Assembly: GCA_025464425.1 (NCBI GenBank)
Contig: JAODGV010000008.1
Span: forward strand, 1 to 6,321
From: Methanosarcinales archaeon
GTDB taxonomy: Archaea; Halobacteriota; Syntropharchaeia; Alkanophagales; Methanospirareceae
Direction of reading: 5' to 3'
DNA: 6,321 bases
Positions 1-5,418 of the stretch are shown here, one piece after another. Each line of letters starts with the position of its first letter. The stretch's first letter is position 1. Both the position numbers and the translations under genes were made by a program. The notes beneath the pieces are model-generated. The model did not search any database. It was not told where the DNA came from and was given only the letters and a program-made list of their open reading frames with translations.

Positions 1-317
1 CTTATACTATCCAGTTGCATCGCCACCTTCTTATCAAAATCCTTGAATACCGTAACCACACCATGCTCCCTGAACAGCCTGAAATAGCCGCCCAGTGCAT
101 GTGAATAACAGAATATGCAGTTGTGCGTGCATCCGTTATAAGGGTTAATTAAGAGCTTCTCGGCTGTGCATTCCCTGTTCCCATACGGCTCTATACCGTT
201 CCACCACCCATGTAGCTCCTTGGTTGAGTCCACCACTATATGCCTCACCGGTGATTCTATAACCTCAAACTGCCTGACCGTTCTACCGAATCCAACCGTT
301 ATCCTGTGATCATGCAT
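1..317 (-). CDS. Radical SAM protein, spore-photoproduct-lyase-like (N-terminal part, truncated by window edge)
   Basis: Reading the minus strand from the ATG at 317 gives 105 codons open to the window edge, so the C-terminal part lies outside. The peptide has NPYNGC at residues 58-63 and the cluster-binding motif CxxxCxxC at C63, C67 and C70, followed by Tyr71. This is the radical SAM signature that binds a [4Fe-4S] cluster and S-adenosylmethionine. The 'NPYxGCxHxCxFCYxHA' style is that of the COG1533 group (DNA repair photolyase / SPL-like), whose members are mostly uncharacterised. About 57 residues precede the motif, as in that group. An in-frame TAA lies 12 nt upstream of the ATG, between it and the promoter, so this start is well fixed. 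It is divergent from the Cys-rich/cbiB unit. The substrate cannot be inferred; a true photoproduct lyase role is not implied. Confidence 0.85.
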   Translation of the reverse strand, partial: MHDHRITVGFGRTVRQFEVIESPVRHIVVDSTKELHGWWNGIEPYGNRECTAEKLLINPYNGCTHNCIFCYSHALGGYFRLFREHGVVTVFKDFDKKVAMQLDSI

Positions 318-319
318 GT

Positions 320-329
320 CACTTAAGTG
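320..329. repeat. Perfect 10-bp palindrome near the radical SAM start
   Basis: CACTTAAGTG reads the same on both strands and lies immediately upstream of the minus-strand ATG at 317. It sits at or just after the expected transcription start (about 330) set by the TATA box at 351-362. A palindrome there could be an operator for a dimeric repressor. It is followed directly by another short palindrome, GTTAAC (329-334). Regulatory function is inference only. Confidence 0.35.
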
Positions 330-350
330 TTAACCCACATTTCGTAAATC

Positions 351-362
351 TATTTTTTAAAA
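351..362 (-). promoter_or_regulatory. Archaeal TATA box for the radical SAM gene
   Basis: The minus strand reads TTTTAAAAAATA here, a good archaeal box A. Its centre (about 356) lies about 26 bp upstream of a start site near 330, which leaves a leader of about 13 nt before the ATG at 317. It is back-to-back with the plus-strand TATA candidate at 367-375, so the 89-bp gap holds two divergent core promoters. Confidence 0.5.
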
Positions 363-366
363 CAGG

Positions 367-375
367 TTTAATATT
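367..375 (+). promoter_or_regulatory. Candidate TATA box for the Cys-rich protein / cbiB operon
   Basis: TTTAATATT is TATA-like and its centre is about 36 bp upstream of the ATG at 407. This predicts a start near 397 and a leader of about 10 nt, with no Shine-Dalgarno sequence visible. A weaker alternative is AAATATAG at 383-390. The box overlaps the left arm of the inverted repeat at 371-388. Confidence 0.4.
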
Positions 376-388
376 TCCGCAGAAATAT
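371..388. repeat. Perfect 7-bp inverted repeat overlapping the cobalamin operon promoter
   Basis: ATATTTC (371-377) and GAAATAT (382-388) are exact reverse complements separated by CGCA. The repeat overlaps the plus-strand TATA candidate and ends about 9 bp before the predicted start site, a place where a bound dimeric regulator would block TBP/TFB or polymerase. Regulator and ligand are unknown; cobalamin or cobalt responsiveness would be speculation. Confidence 0.4.
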
Positions 389-406
389 AGCATTAGTATA
401 AATGCA

Positions 407-766
407 ATGCACCCGCTGGCATATGAGCACCTGAAGAAGGTACTGATAAAGAAGGAACTTCTTGGTCCTGACGAGAGTTGCGATTATTACCCCTGTCATT
501 TCTATGGACAGGACTGCACATGGTGCTTCTGTCCTTTTTATCCATGTGAGGATCCACAGACCGGTGGTGAATGGCTGAAGCGCAAGGATGGGACTTCGGT
601 ATGGAACTGTACGCACTGCTACTGGATACACCGGCGCGAAGTGGCTGCGGCATTACTTGAATTAATCATGATGCGTGGCATAGAGCGTGTGGAAGCACTG
701 GAGCGTGAAAGTCGTAGCATATTCATGGAGCTCAAAGAGCGTCATCCGCCGATGAAGGGGCAATGA
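407..766 (+). CDS. Cysteine-rich small domain protein (PF04071-like), coupled to cbiB
   Basis: This is a 119-residue soluble protein. Residues 25-75 carry eight cysteines (25, 30, 37, 40, 42, 47, 68, 71) in the pattern CxxxxC-H, CxxCxCP-Y, a GGxW segment, then WxCxxCxWIH. This matches the cysteine-rich small domain family (PF04071), thought to bind metal and, from my recollection, often found beside or fused to cobalamin genes. The C-terminal part (about 76-119) is charged and probably helical. The start is ATG 407; the ATG at 402 is in another frame that stops quickly. The stop overlaps the cbiB start (ATGA, 763-766), implying translational coupling and a shared corrin-related role. No reaction is established for the family. 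Metal delivery, storage or a structural zinc site are all possible. Confidence 0.8.
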   Translation: MHPLAYEHLKKVLIKKELLGPDESCDYYPCHFYGQDCTWCFCPFYPCEDPQTGGEWLKRKDGTSVWNCTHCYWIHRREVAAALLELIMMRGIERVEALERESRSIFMELKERHPPMKGQ

Positions 767-1659
767 ACCATCCCCTCGTGCTATCCCTGATACTGACATT
801 TATCATCGGGCTCGCTATTGACCTCGCGGTTGGTGATCCACCGGAGCGTCTGGAACGATTTTATCCGATCGTGTGGATAAGCAGATTGATGTACCGCTTT
901 GACCACATGACGGAGCGAGGTAACCCGTGCAAGGAGCGCTTTCTCGGTGCTCTCTTTACTGTACTGATAGCAACTTTATTCACATCGCCTTGCTCTGCTC
1001 TCTTCCTCTTACCATGGGAACTGTACGTCATAGCAGCAGCGCCTGTATTCAAGATGACATTCACACTGAAGGGTCTGGAACGATATGCCCGGAATGTAAT
1101 AACTGCGGATGATTTAGAGACGAAACGCAGTGCGGTTAGCAAGATAGTGAGCAGAGAAGTGACCAACCTTGATCTGGAGCATCTGAATTCCGCAACAATA
1201 GAATCGGTAGCTGAGAACCTGACAGATAGCGTTATTGCACCGTTCTTCTATTTCGCAATTGCCGGTCTCCCGGGCGCTATGCTATATCGCGTGATTAATA
1301 CTCTTGATGCGGTTGTGGGTTATAAAACCGACCGATATATACATTTCGGATGGTTTGCAGCGAGGGCAGATGACTTGCTGAATTACAGACCGGAACGCAT
1401 AGCGACTGTATTGATACTGCTGGCAGGTGGTAAAACGCGAGTCCCGAACACGGCTAAACGAGTCCATCTGACCATAGTAGCAATGAGTTCTGTGTTGCGT
1501 GTGCGACTGGAGAAGATAGGGCATTATTCGATTACCGGTAGTGGCTATGAAGCGCCACGAACCGAACATATAAAGGATTCCATACGCATAGCGAGAAGAA
1601 GCGCCATCATGTTTGCAATATGCTATCTCATAATCATGATTACGTGCCTGTGCCTGTGA
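763..1659 (+). CDS. cbiB: Adenosylcobinamide-phosphate synthase CbiB/CobD (divergent)
   Basis: CbiB is the integral membrane enzyme that joins (R)-1-aminopropan-2-ol (or its phosphate) to the propionate f side chain of adenosylcobyric acid. This 298-residue protein shows the family marks in order: D20-x-x-x-GDPP (20-27), SRExTNLD (130-137), ESVAENLxDSVIAPFFYF (147-164), NTLDxxVGYK (179-188) and the ARADDLLNYRPERI block (200-213). Hydrophobic segments lie at about 5-20, 60-75, 80-95, 157-175 and 281-298. Length is close to the usual 300-320. Two deviations stand out. The N-terminal 'HPV-wiG' motif reads YPIVWIS (34-40), and the usual 'SPNxG-x-x-x-A-AMAGAL' loop reads VPNTA...AMSSVL (227-245). 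The start overlaps the upstream gene, with AAGGGG at 755-760 as a possible weak ribosome binding site. It is probably functional CbiB, but a diverged activity is possible. Confidence 0.9.
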   Translation: MNHPLVLSLILTFIIGLAIDLAVGDPPERLERFYPIVWISRLMYRFDHMTERGNPCKERFLGALFTVLIATLFTSPCSALFLLPWELYVIAAAPVFKMTFTLKGLERYARNVITADDLETKRSAVSKIVSREVTNLDLEHLNSATIESVAENLTDSVIAPFFYFAIAGLPGAMLYRVINTLDAVVGYKTDRYIHFGWFAARADDLLNYRPERIATVLILLAGGKTRVPNTAKRVHLTIVAMSSVLRVRLEKIGHYSITGSGYEAPRTEHIKDSIRIARRSAIMFAICYLIIMITCLCL

Positions 1660-1662
1660 TGT

Positions 1663-1681
1663 TTCATAAACGATTCATAAA
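1663..1681 (+). repeat. 8-bp direct repeat upstream of the hydrolase promoter
   Basis: TTCATAAA occurs at 1663-1670 and 1674-1681, a spacing of 11 bp, about one helical turn. The pair begins 4 bp after the cbiB stop and ends 4 bp before the TATA box at 1686-1695. This suits two regulator half-sites on one DNA face, or an extended upstream recognition region. AT-rich chance repetition cannot be excluded. Confidence 0.35.
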
Positions 1682-1685
1682 AATG

Positions 1686-1695
1686 TTATATATAA
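1686..1695 (+). promoter_or_regulatory. Strong archaeal TATA box, leaderless promoter of the hydrolase gene
   Basis: TTATATATAA is preceded by an A-rich stretch (1679-1683) that could serve as BRE. The box centre is about 27 bp upstream of the ATG at 1718, which places the predicted transcription start at or next to the start codon. There is no Shine-Dalgarno sequence between them. The gene is therefore expected to be transcribed separately from cbiB and translated from a leaderless mRNA. Confidence 0.7.
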
Positions 1696-1717
1696 TCGGG
1701 TATTTTGTAAGATAAAG

Positions 1718-2602
1718 ATGTCTGAGAGTCGCGCCAACATTCCAAACTCAATTCTTATCCTGCTTATACTGCTTCTCACGATAGTTATCATCGCATTCTC
1801 AGGCTGTGTAACGAAAGAGAGCGTTCTTGAATACCCGACGGCAGGGGTTGAATATCACATGGCGACCATTGAACGAGGAGGAAATTACACCTTAAGCGAA
1901 GTAAGCTTCACGAGCCTGGGGACGCAGATAGCGGGTCTCCTGCGTGTGCCAAAGAACCGCACGAATAAGGTACCCGGGGTCGTTCTACTGCCCGGTGCCG
2001 GTGTGACGAAGGAGAGTGAGCAGGGGCTTGCACGCTATCTCGCCTCTATTGGGTATGCAAGTATCACGATAGACCAGCGCAATCTCGGTGTCATTGATAT
2101 AAAACGAGACCTGGAGCTATTTCAGGCGGGTAAAGTGCCAGAAGAGCATAAGATGGTGCATGATGCCCTCGCGGCTGCCGCGGTGCTACGAGAACAACCA
2201 GAGATAGACAGCGATCGGATCGTGTATATGGGTGAGAGTAATGGTGCCCGATTCGCAATAATCGCATGTGCGATAGACAGAAGGGCAAAGGGTGTAATCG
2301 CTATCAGTACCTGCGGCTATGATGTTGATACCGCAATCGCCACGGGCGTATTGCGTGACACCAAAGCGATAGAATTTTACCGGTCTGTTGATCCCGATTG
2401 CTATCTTGACCGTATTGCACCGCGTAAATTCGTGATCATTCATTCAGTGAATGACCCGATTATACAGTACAGCGCGGCAGTACGAACATACATGAAAGCA
2501 TCGATGCCCAAGTCGCTGTATAAAATTGAGACTCACACGCACGGGTACTGTGATGCAATGAAGGGATTCATCGAGGACGAATTGCGTGCCATGGTGAAAT
2601 GA
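1718..2602 (+). CDS. Membrane-anchored alpha/beta hydrolase (dienelactone hydrolase / acyl-peptidase-like)
   Basis: This is a 294-residue protein. Residues 11-29 are a strong hydrophobic segment ending in AFSGC, a lipobox-like site with Cys30, so export and lipid anchoring on the outer face is likely. The mature part has an alpha/beta hydrolase fold: a substrate-entry strand 'AGLLRVP' (72-78), the oxyanion-type turn LLPGAG (90-95), DQRNLG (119-124), the nucleophile elbow GESNG with Ser174, the acid Asp246 in HSVNDP, and a catalytic His275 in HTHGYCD (His273 is an alternative). Overall it resembles dienelactone-hydrolase or X-Pro/acyl-aminoacyl-peptidase-like esterases. The substrate is unknown. 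It has its own promoter 58 bp after cbiB, and 33 bp separates its stop from the convergent TctA gene. Nothing links it to cobalamin. Confidence 0.85.
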   Translation: MSESRANIPNSILILLILLLTIVIIAFSGCVTKESVLEYPTAGVEYHMATIERGGNYTLSEVSFTSLGTQIAGLLRVPKNRTNKVPGVVLLPGAGVTKESEQGLARYLASIGYASITIDQRNLGVIDIKRDLELFQAGKVPEEHKMVHDALAAAAVLREQPEIDSDRIVYMGESNGARFAIIACAIDRRAKGVIAISTCGYDVDTAIATGVLRDTKAIEFYRSVDPDCYLDRIAPRKFVIIHSVNDPIIQYSAAVRTYMKASMPKSLYKIETHTHGYCDAMKGFIEDELRAMVK

Positions 2603-2635
2603 TAGCTGCCTTCGACGATAAGGGAGCGGTTTTGC

Positions 2636-3937
2636 CTAAATAGAGAACCCATGAAACAGCTCTGCTACTATGATCGGCAATAGAATCACGCCCATGCAAT
2701 TACTGCGCCTTATACCGCAGTAGATAGGGATGAGTCCAATGGCGGTTGCGACCATGAGCACGAGTAAGCCCATGCAACCGGTGAATATGAGAACGAGAAT
2801 GGAGAGGAGTATGACAATGGAGAGCAGTAACTTCCGATATGGTATCTGACCAAAGAATAGCGAGAACTGTCTGCCCATGTATCTTGTAATGAAGAACGAG
2901 AATGCCGATGCACTTAATACGGTAATGAGCATCAGTATAAACGTTACTGGTGGAGCGAGCCGGATCCAGCGTTGTATATCCATTATCTGCTCTATTGCCA
3001 TCATCACACCGCTTCTTGCATGCAGTGTGATGTAGAGCGTACCTGTACAAAATATAACATTCGCGGTGTTCACACTGCTAAGGGTGAGGATAACCTGCTC
3101 AGGATCTCTATTTCTGCGTGCAAGCATCGCCATTACGGTTGCATGTGCAGATGTGATACCGGGCAGGGCACTGACCACACTGCCAAAAGTAGCACCTGAT
3201 ATTACCGATTTCAATACGCCCGTATGCGCTATCTCAGGCTCATTTATCGCCTGGTCGGGTATCTCTGGCGTGTAAAATAGCGAATAGAGAATGGTTGACA
3301 GCCCGAACAGGCCAGAGAACGCGGGGAAGAGCATAGAAGTTGAGGAAGGTAATTCGAAGACCACGAAACCGAATATACCGGAGATGATGAAGACCATCAT
3401 TGAGAGCGTGATCGCTGTGAGTGGTTCCATACGCTCGGTGAAACTCTCGGTAAGCACGAGCAGTGCGGAGATACCTATGAGCAGGTAAACCATATTATGC
3501 TCGAGTATCACGAACAGGTGAGAAGAAGCAATGAAATAGAAAGGTACGAGACATAACATCGAGAATACAACCGCGCCGAAACTGCCTATCGCAGACAGGA
3601 CAGTGGCTTCATAAGCCCTGCCCTCCAGCAGTAATCTATGTGCGGGTAGCAGATTCAACGCCGTATCACCCTCAGGTGCACCGATGTACGCAGCGGGTAT
3701 GAAGCTCAAGAATGTGTGTGTCACCGCAGTGGCTAATATCCCGGATGCGATGATGGTACGAGAGGCATAAGAATCGAGGAAGTACAGGTCCTGCAATAAT
3801 ACCGGTGTGATTGATACGAGAATGATGGCTATATTGTTGGGATGCAGACCCGGAACGAGACCGGTCAGCGTACCCAGAAGCACACCGAGCATTATTGCCG
3901 CGAATAATAGCAACCCGAATGCGAGCCCGGGCTCCAT
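2636..3937 (-). CDS. TctA-family (DUF112) membrane permease, stand-alone archaeal type
   Basis: This is a very hydrophobic protein with roughly 10-12 membrane segments, of the PF01970 family. Numbered from the ATG at 3937 (433 residues), it shows the two glycine-rich repeats typical of TctA: LGTLTGLVPGLHPN (21-34) and SGATFGSVVSALPGI (247-261). It also has IPAAYIGAPEGDTAL (80-94), the LPAH-to-AYEAT segment (97-112) and PAFSGLFG (205-212). Bacterial TctA works with a small TctB and a periplasmic TctC to import carboxylates. Neither partner is in this window, so the archaeal protein may act alone; the substrate is unknown. The frame extends to a GTG at 3970 (444 residues). I prefer ATG 3937 because the TATA box at 3978-3987 predicts a transcript start near 3957, downstream of the GTG, and an AGG lies 3 nt before the ATG. 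The N-terminus then also begins directly at the first membrane segment, as is usual. Confidence 0.87.
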   Translation of the reverse strand: MEPGLAFGLLLFAAIMLGVLLGTLTGLVPGLHPNNIAIILVSITPVLLQDLYFLDSYASRTIIASGILATAVTHTFLSFIPAAYIGAPEGDTALNLLPAHRLLLEGRAYEATVLSAIGSFGAVVFSMLCLVPFYFIASSHLFVILEHNMVYLLIGISALLVLTESFTERMEPLTAITLSMMVFIISGIFGFVVFELPSSTSMLFPAFSGLFGLSTILYSLFYTPEIPDQAINEPEIAHTGVLKSVISGATFGSVVSALPGITSAHATVMAMLARRNRDPEQVILTLSSVNTANVIFCTGTLYITLHARSGVMMAIEQIMDIQRWIRLAPPVTFILMLITVLSASAFSFFITRYMGRQFSLFFGQIPYRKLLLSIVILLSILVLIFTGCMGLLVLMVATAIGLIPIYCGIRRSNCMGVILLPIIVAELFHGFSI

Positions 3938-3977
3938 TTGCCTGTCATGAATAAAATATGAATAAGGCACGATTAAG

Positions 3978-3987
3978 TAATATTAAA
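3978..3987 (-). promoter_or_regulatory. TATA box for the TctA gene
   Basis: The minus strand reads TTTAATATTA. About 26 bp downstream gives a start near 3957, hence a leader of about 20 nt before ATG 3937 that contains AGG at 3941-3943. The box is only about 12 bp upstream of the GTG at 3970, which argues against that codon as the start. Confidence 0.5.
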
Positions 3988-3988
3988 G

Positions 3989-4176
3989 GGTTAAGTACCA
4001 ACCATGATAGGAGTTGGAACCGGGCACCGGGAAAAAATTATGGTCATTCCGAGAATAAATTGCAAAATTGACGTTGAATATTTTTGTGAAGTAAAAACTT
4101 CTGTTTTGGTCATTGGAATTTTACTGTTGGATATTATTTGGAATTTGGAGCTTGGAGCTTGGGATTTGCAGATATT
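3989..4176. other. AT-rich low-complexity intergenic island
   Basis: The gap between the divergent TctA and aconitase-X genes looks unlike its coding neighbours: AT-rich, T/G-biased on the plus strand and internally repetitive. TGGTCATT occurs at 4041-4048 and 4107-4114. A small hairpin, GAAGT-AAAA-ACTTC, lies at 4088-4101. TTGGAATTT (4113-4121) and TTGGATATT (4127-4135) precede a heptamer tandem array. A 74-codon plus-strand frame (4004-4228) spans it, but its protein (with ELGAWDL-type text from the repeats) resembles no family and is judged non-coding. The stretch resembles dispersed 'GGTCATTGGAATTTGGA' intergenic repeats I recall from other genomes; that link is inference. Confidence 0.5.
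4138..4168 (+). repeat. Heptamer tandem repeat, consensus TTGGARY
   Basis: Four consecutive 7-bp units, TTGGAAT, TTGGAGC, TTGGAGC and TTGGGAT, are followed by a partial TTG. The period is exact with no indels. It lies just upstream of the promoter of the aconitase-X gene. Related single units occur at 4113 and 4127. Confidence 0.75.
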
Positions 4177-4196
4177 TTCCGGAATAACTATAGTAT
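4177..4196 (+). promoter_or_regulatory. Candidate promoter of the aconitase-X gene with overlapping palindrome
   Basis: CTATAGTAT (4188-4196) is a moderate TATA candidate. It predicts a start near 4218 and a leader of about 19 nt. The perfect palindrome TTCCGGAA (4177-4184) lies directly upstream, where the BRE would be, and could be a regulator site. The TATA match is imperfect, so the call is tentative. Confidence 0.35.
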
Positions 4197-4226
4197 CCTC
4201 AATCCATTCATTGTCAAGTAACTTAT

Positions 4227-4230
4227 AGGA
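4227..4230 (+). promoter_or_regulatory. Ribosome binding site of the aconitase-X gene
   Basis: AGGA lies 6 nt before the ATG at 4237, good Shine-Dalgarno spacing. It supports this start, in contrast to the leaderless genes in the window. Confidence 0.5.
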
Positions 4231-4236
4231 TGTGGT

Positions 4237-5418
4237 ATGTATCTCACGAGGGATGAGGAGCGGATATACGAAGGCGAATCTGGCTGGACGAAGAAGAAGG
4301 CGATGGAGATACTCGTTGCTATCGGCGATCTGAACGGGGCATCAAGATTGATACCGGTAAAGAGCGCACATGTCTCCGGTGTATCGTACAGGACTATCGG
4401 TGACGCTTTCGTGTTCATAGAGAATCTCGATGACAGGGTGGTGGTGGATACAACATTGAACCCCATGGGCATGGATAGAGCGCTATGGCGGGCTATGAGC
4501 ATCACAGAGGAGTTTGCAGAGCGGCAGAGCAGGGTACTCGCGGCTTATTCCAGGCTCGGTATTTCACCTGAATGCACATGTGTGCCTTATCTGCTGGGAG
4601 GAATGAGCCCGGAAAGAGGCAGTCATATCGCGTGGGCGGAATCGTCAGCTGTACTGTATGCCAATTCGGTCATAGGTGCGAGGACGAATATGGAGGGTGC
4701 GCCATCTGCGCTCGCCGCTGCTCTTATAGGTAAAACGCCGCTTTATGGACTGCATATGGATGTTAACAGACTGCCCAGGCTGAGAGTGAAAGTGGACTGC
4801 GCACTGAGTGATGCAGATTATAGCGCGCTCGGATATCTCATAGGGGATATAGCAGAGGACAGGATACCATTGATCGAGCTCTCAGAGTCGCTGCCTGATA
4901 GGGATGAGTTGAAGCATCTCTCTGCGGCGATAGGGGCTACGGGTGCCGTGGGAATGTACCATGTGAAGGGCGTGACACCGGAGGCTGTGACCGATATAGA
5001 TGAGACTTACATAGAGGAAGCGATAGAGATAGAGCGGCGTGATCTGGACAATGTCTATGAGGTGTGTGACCATGAACCTGAGGTGATAGCGATAGGGTGT
5101 CCGCATTGCTCTCACACCGAGCTGAAGCAGATATGCAGGTATCTCAAGTCAGAAAGCGGCGGTAAAAAGGTTCGCAGGGATGTCTTTGTATTCACCGCGA
5201 GGCGAATAAGAGACCGGCTGCGGAATGTGGTGAGGGAGATAGAACGCTATGGTGTCAGGGTCGTCTGCGATACATGCTACGTGGTCTCCCCTGCTTTCCT
5301 CCATTACAGGTCGTTATTGACCAACTCCGGGAAGATGAAACGGTATGTGCCGCTAATCTGTGGTGCCTGTGTAGAGTTATGCAGTACAAGGGAATGCATT
5401 AGAGCGGCATTTGGTTGA
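4237..5418 (+). CDS. Aconitase X large subunit; probable phosphomevalonate dehydratase large subunit
   Basis: This 393-residue protein covers the full AcnX catalytic (DUF521) family. The N-terminus MYLTRDEE... and GDLNGASRLIPVKSAHVSGVSY (30-51) are diagnostic, followed by TTLNPMGMD (72-80), CTCVPYL (113-119), GARTNMEGAPSAL (147-159), IGCPHCSHTEL (286-296), CDTCYVVSP (344-352) and TNSGK (362-366). By family comparison the Fe-S ligands are probably Cys115, Cys288 and Cys347. In archaea this subunit, with a small swivel subunit (DUF126), dehydrates mevalonate 5-phosphate to trans-anhydromevalonate 5-phosphate in the modified mevalonate pathway. Bacterial relatives dehydrate cis-3-hydroxyproline, which is less likely here. 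The small subunit is not in the window. Oddity: the C-terminus carries CxxCxxxCxxxxC (375, 378, 382, 387), whereas I recall only the last Cys as usual. Confidence 0.9.
   Translation: MYLTRDEERIYEGESGWTKKKAMEILVAIGDLNGASRLIPVKSAHVSGVSYRTIGDAFVFIENLDDRVVVDTTLNPMGMDRALWRAMSITEEFAERQSRVLAAYSRLGISPECTCVPYLLGGMSPERGSHIAWAESSAVLYANSVIGARTNMEGAPSALAAALIGKTPLYGLHMDVNRLPRLRVKVDCALSDADYSALGYLIGDIAEDRIPLIELSESLPDRDELKHLSAAIGATGAVGMYHVKGVTPEAVTDIDETYIEEAIEIERRDLDNVYEVCDHEPEVIAIGCPHCSHTELKQICRYLKSESGGKKVRRDVFVFTARRIRDRLRNVVREIERYGVRVVCDTCYVVSPAFLHYRSLLTNSGKMKRYVPLICGACVELCSTRECIRAAFG

Noticed and set aside
368..653. Two overlapping minus-strand frames of 86-87 codons
   Set aside because: They are antisense to the Cys-rich protein, whose Cys/His pattern is clearly selected.
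861..1166. 101-codon minus-strand frame, and another at 1282-1569
   Set aside because: Both are antisense to cbiB, which has intact family motifs; the translated text shows no recognisable domain.
2603..2635. Possible terminator between the convergent hydrolase and TctA genes
   Set aside because: Only a TTTT run (2630-2633) is visible and no stable hairpin; too weak to call.
4088..4101. Hairpin GAAGT-AAAA-ACTTC followed by TGTTTT as an intrinsic terminator
   Set aside because: The stem is only 5 bp and AT-rich, and no gene ends just upstream of it on either strand.
4004..4228. 74-codon plus-strand frame between the TctA and aconitase-X genes
   Set aside because: It spans the low-complexity island; its protein reflects the heptamer repeats, resembles no family I know, and has no convincing ribosome binding site. 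It also overlaps the promoter of the next gene.
4188..4505. 105-codon minus-strand frame
   Set aside because: It is antisense to the promoter and N-terminus of the aconitase-X gene; the conserved AcnX motifs are on the plus strand.
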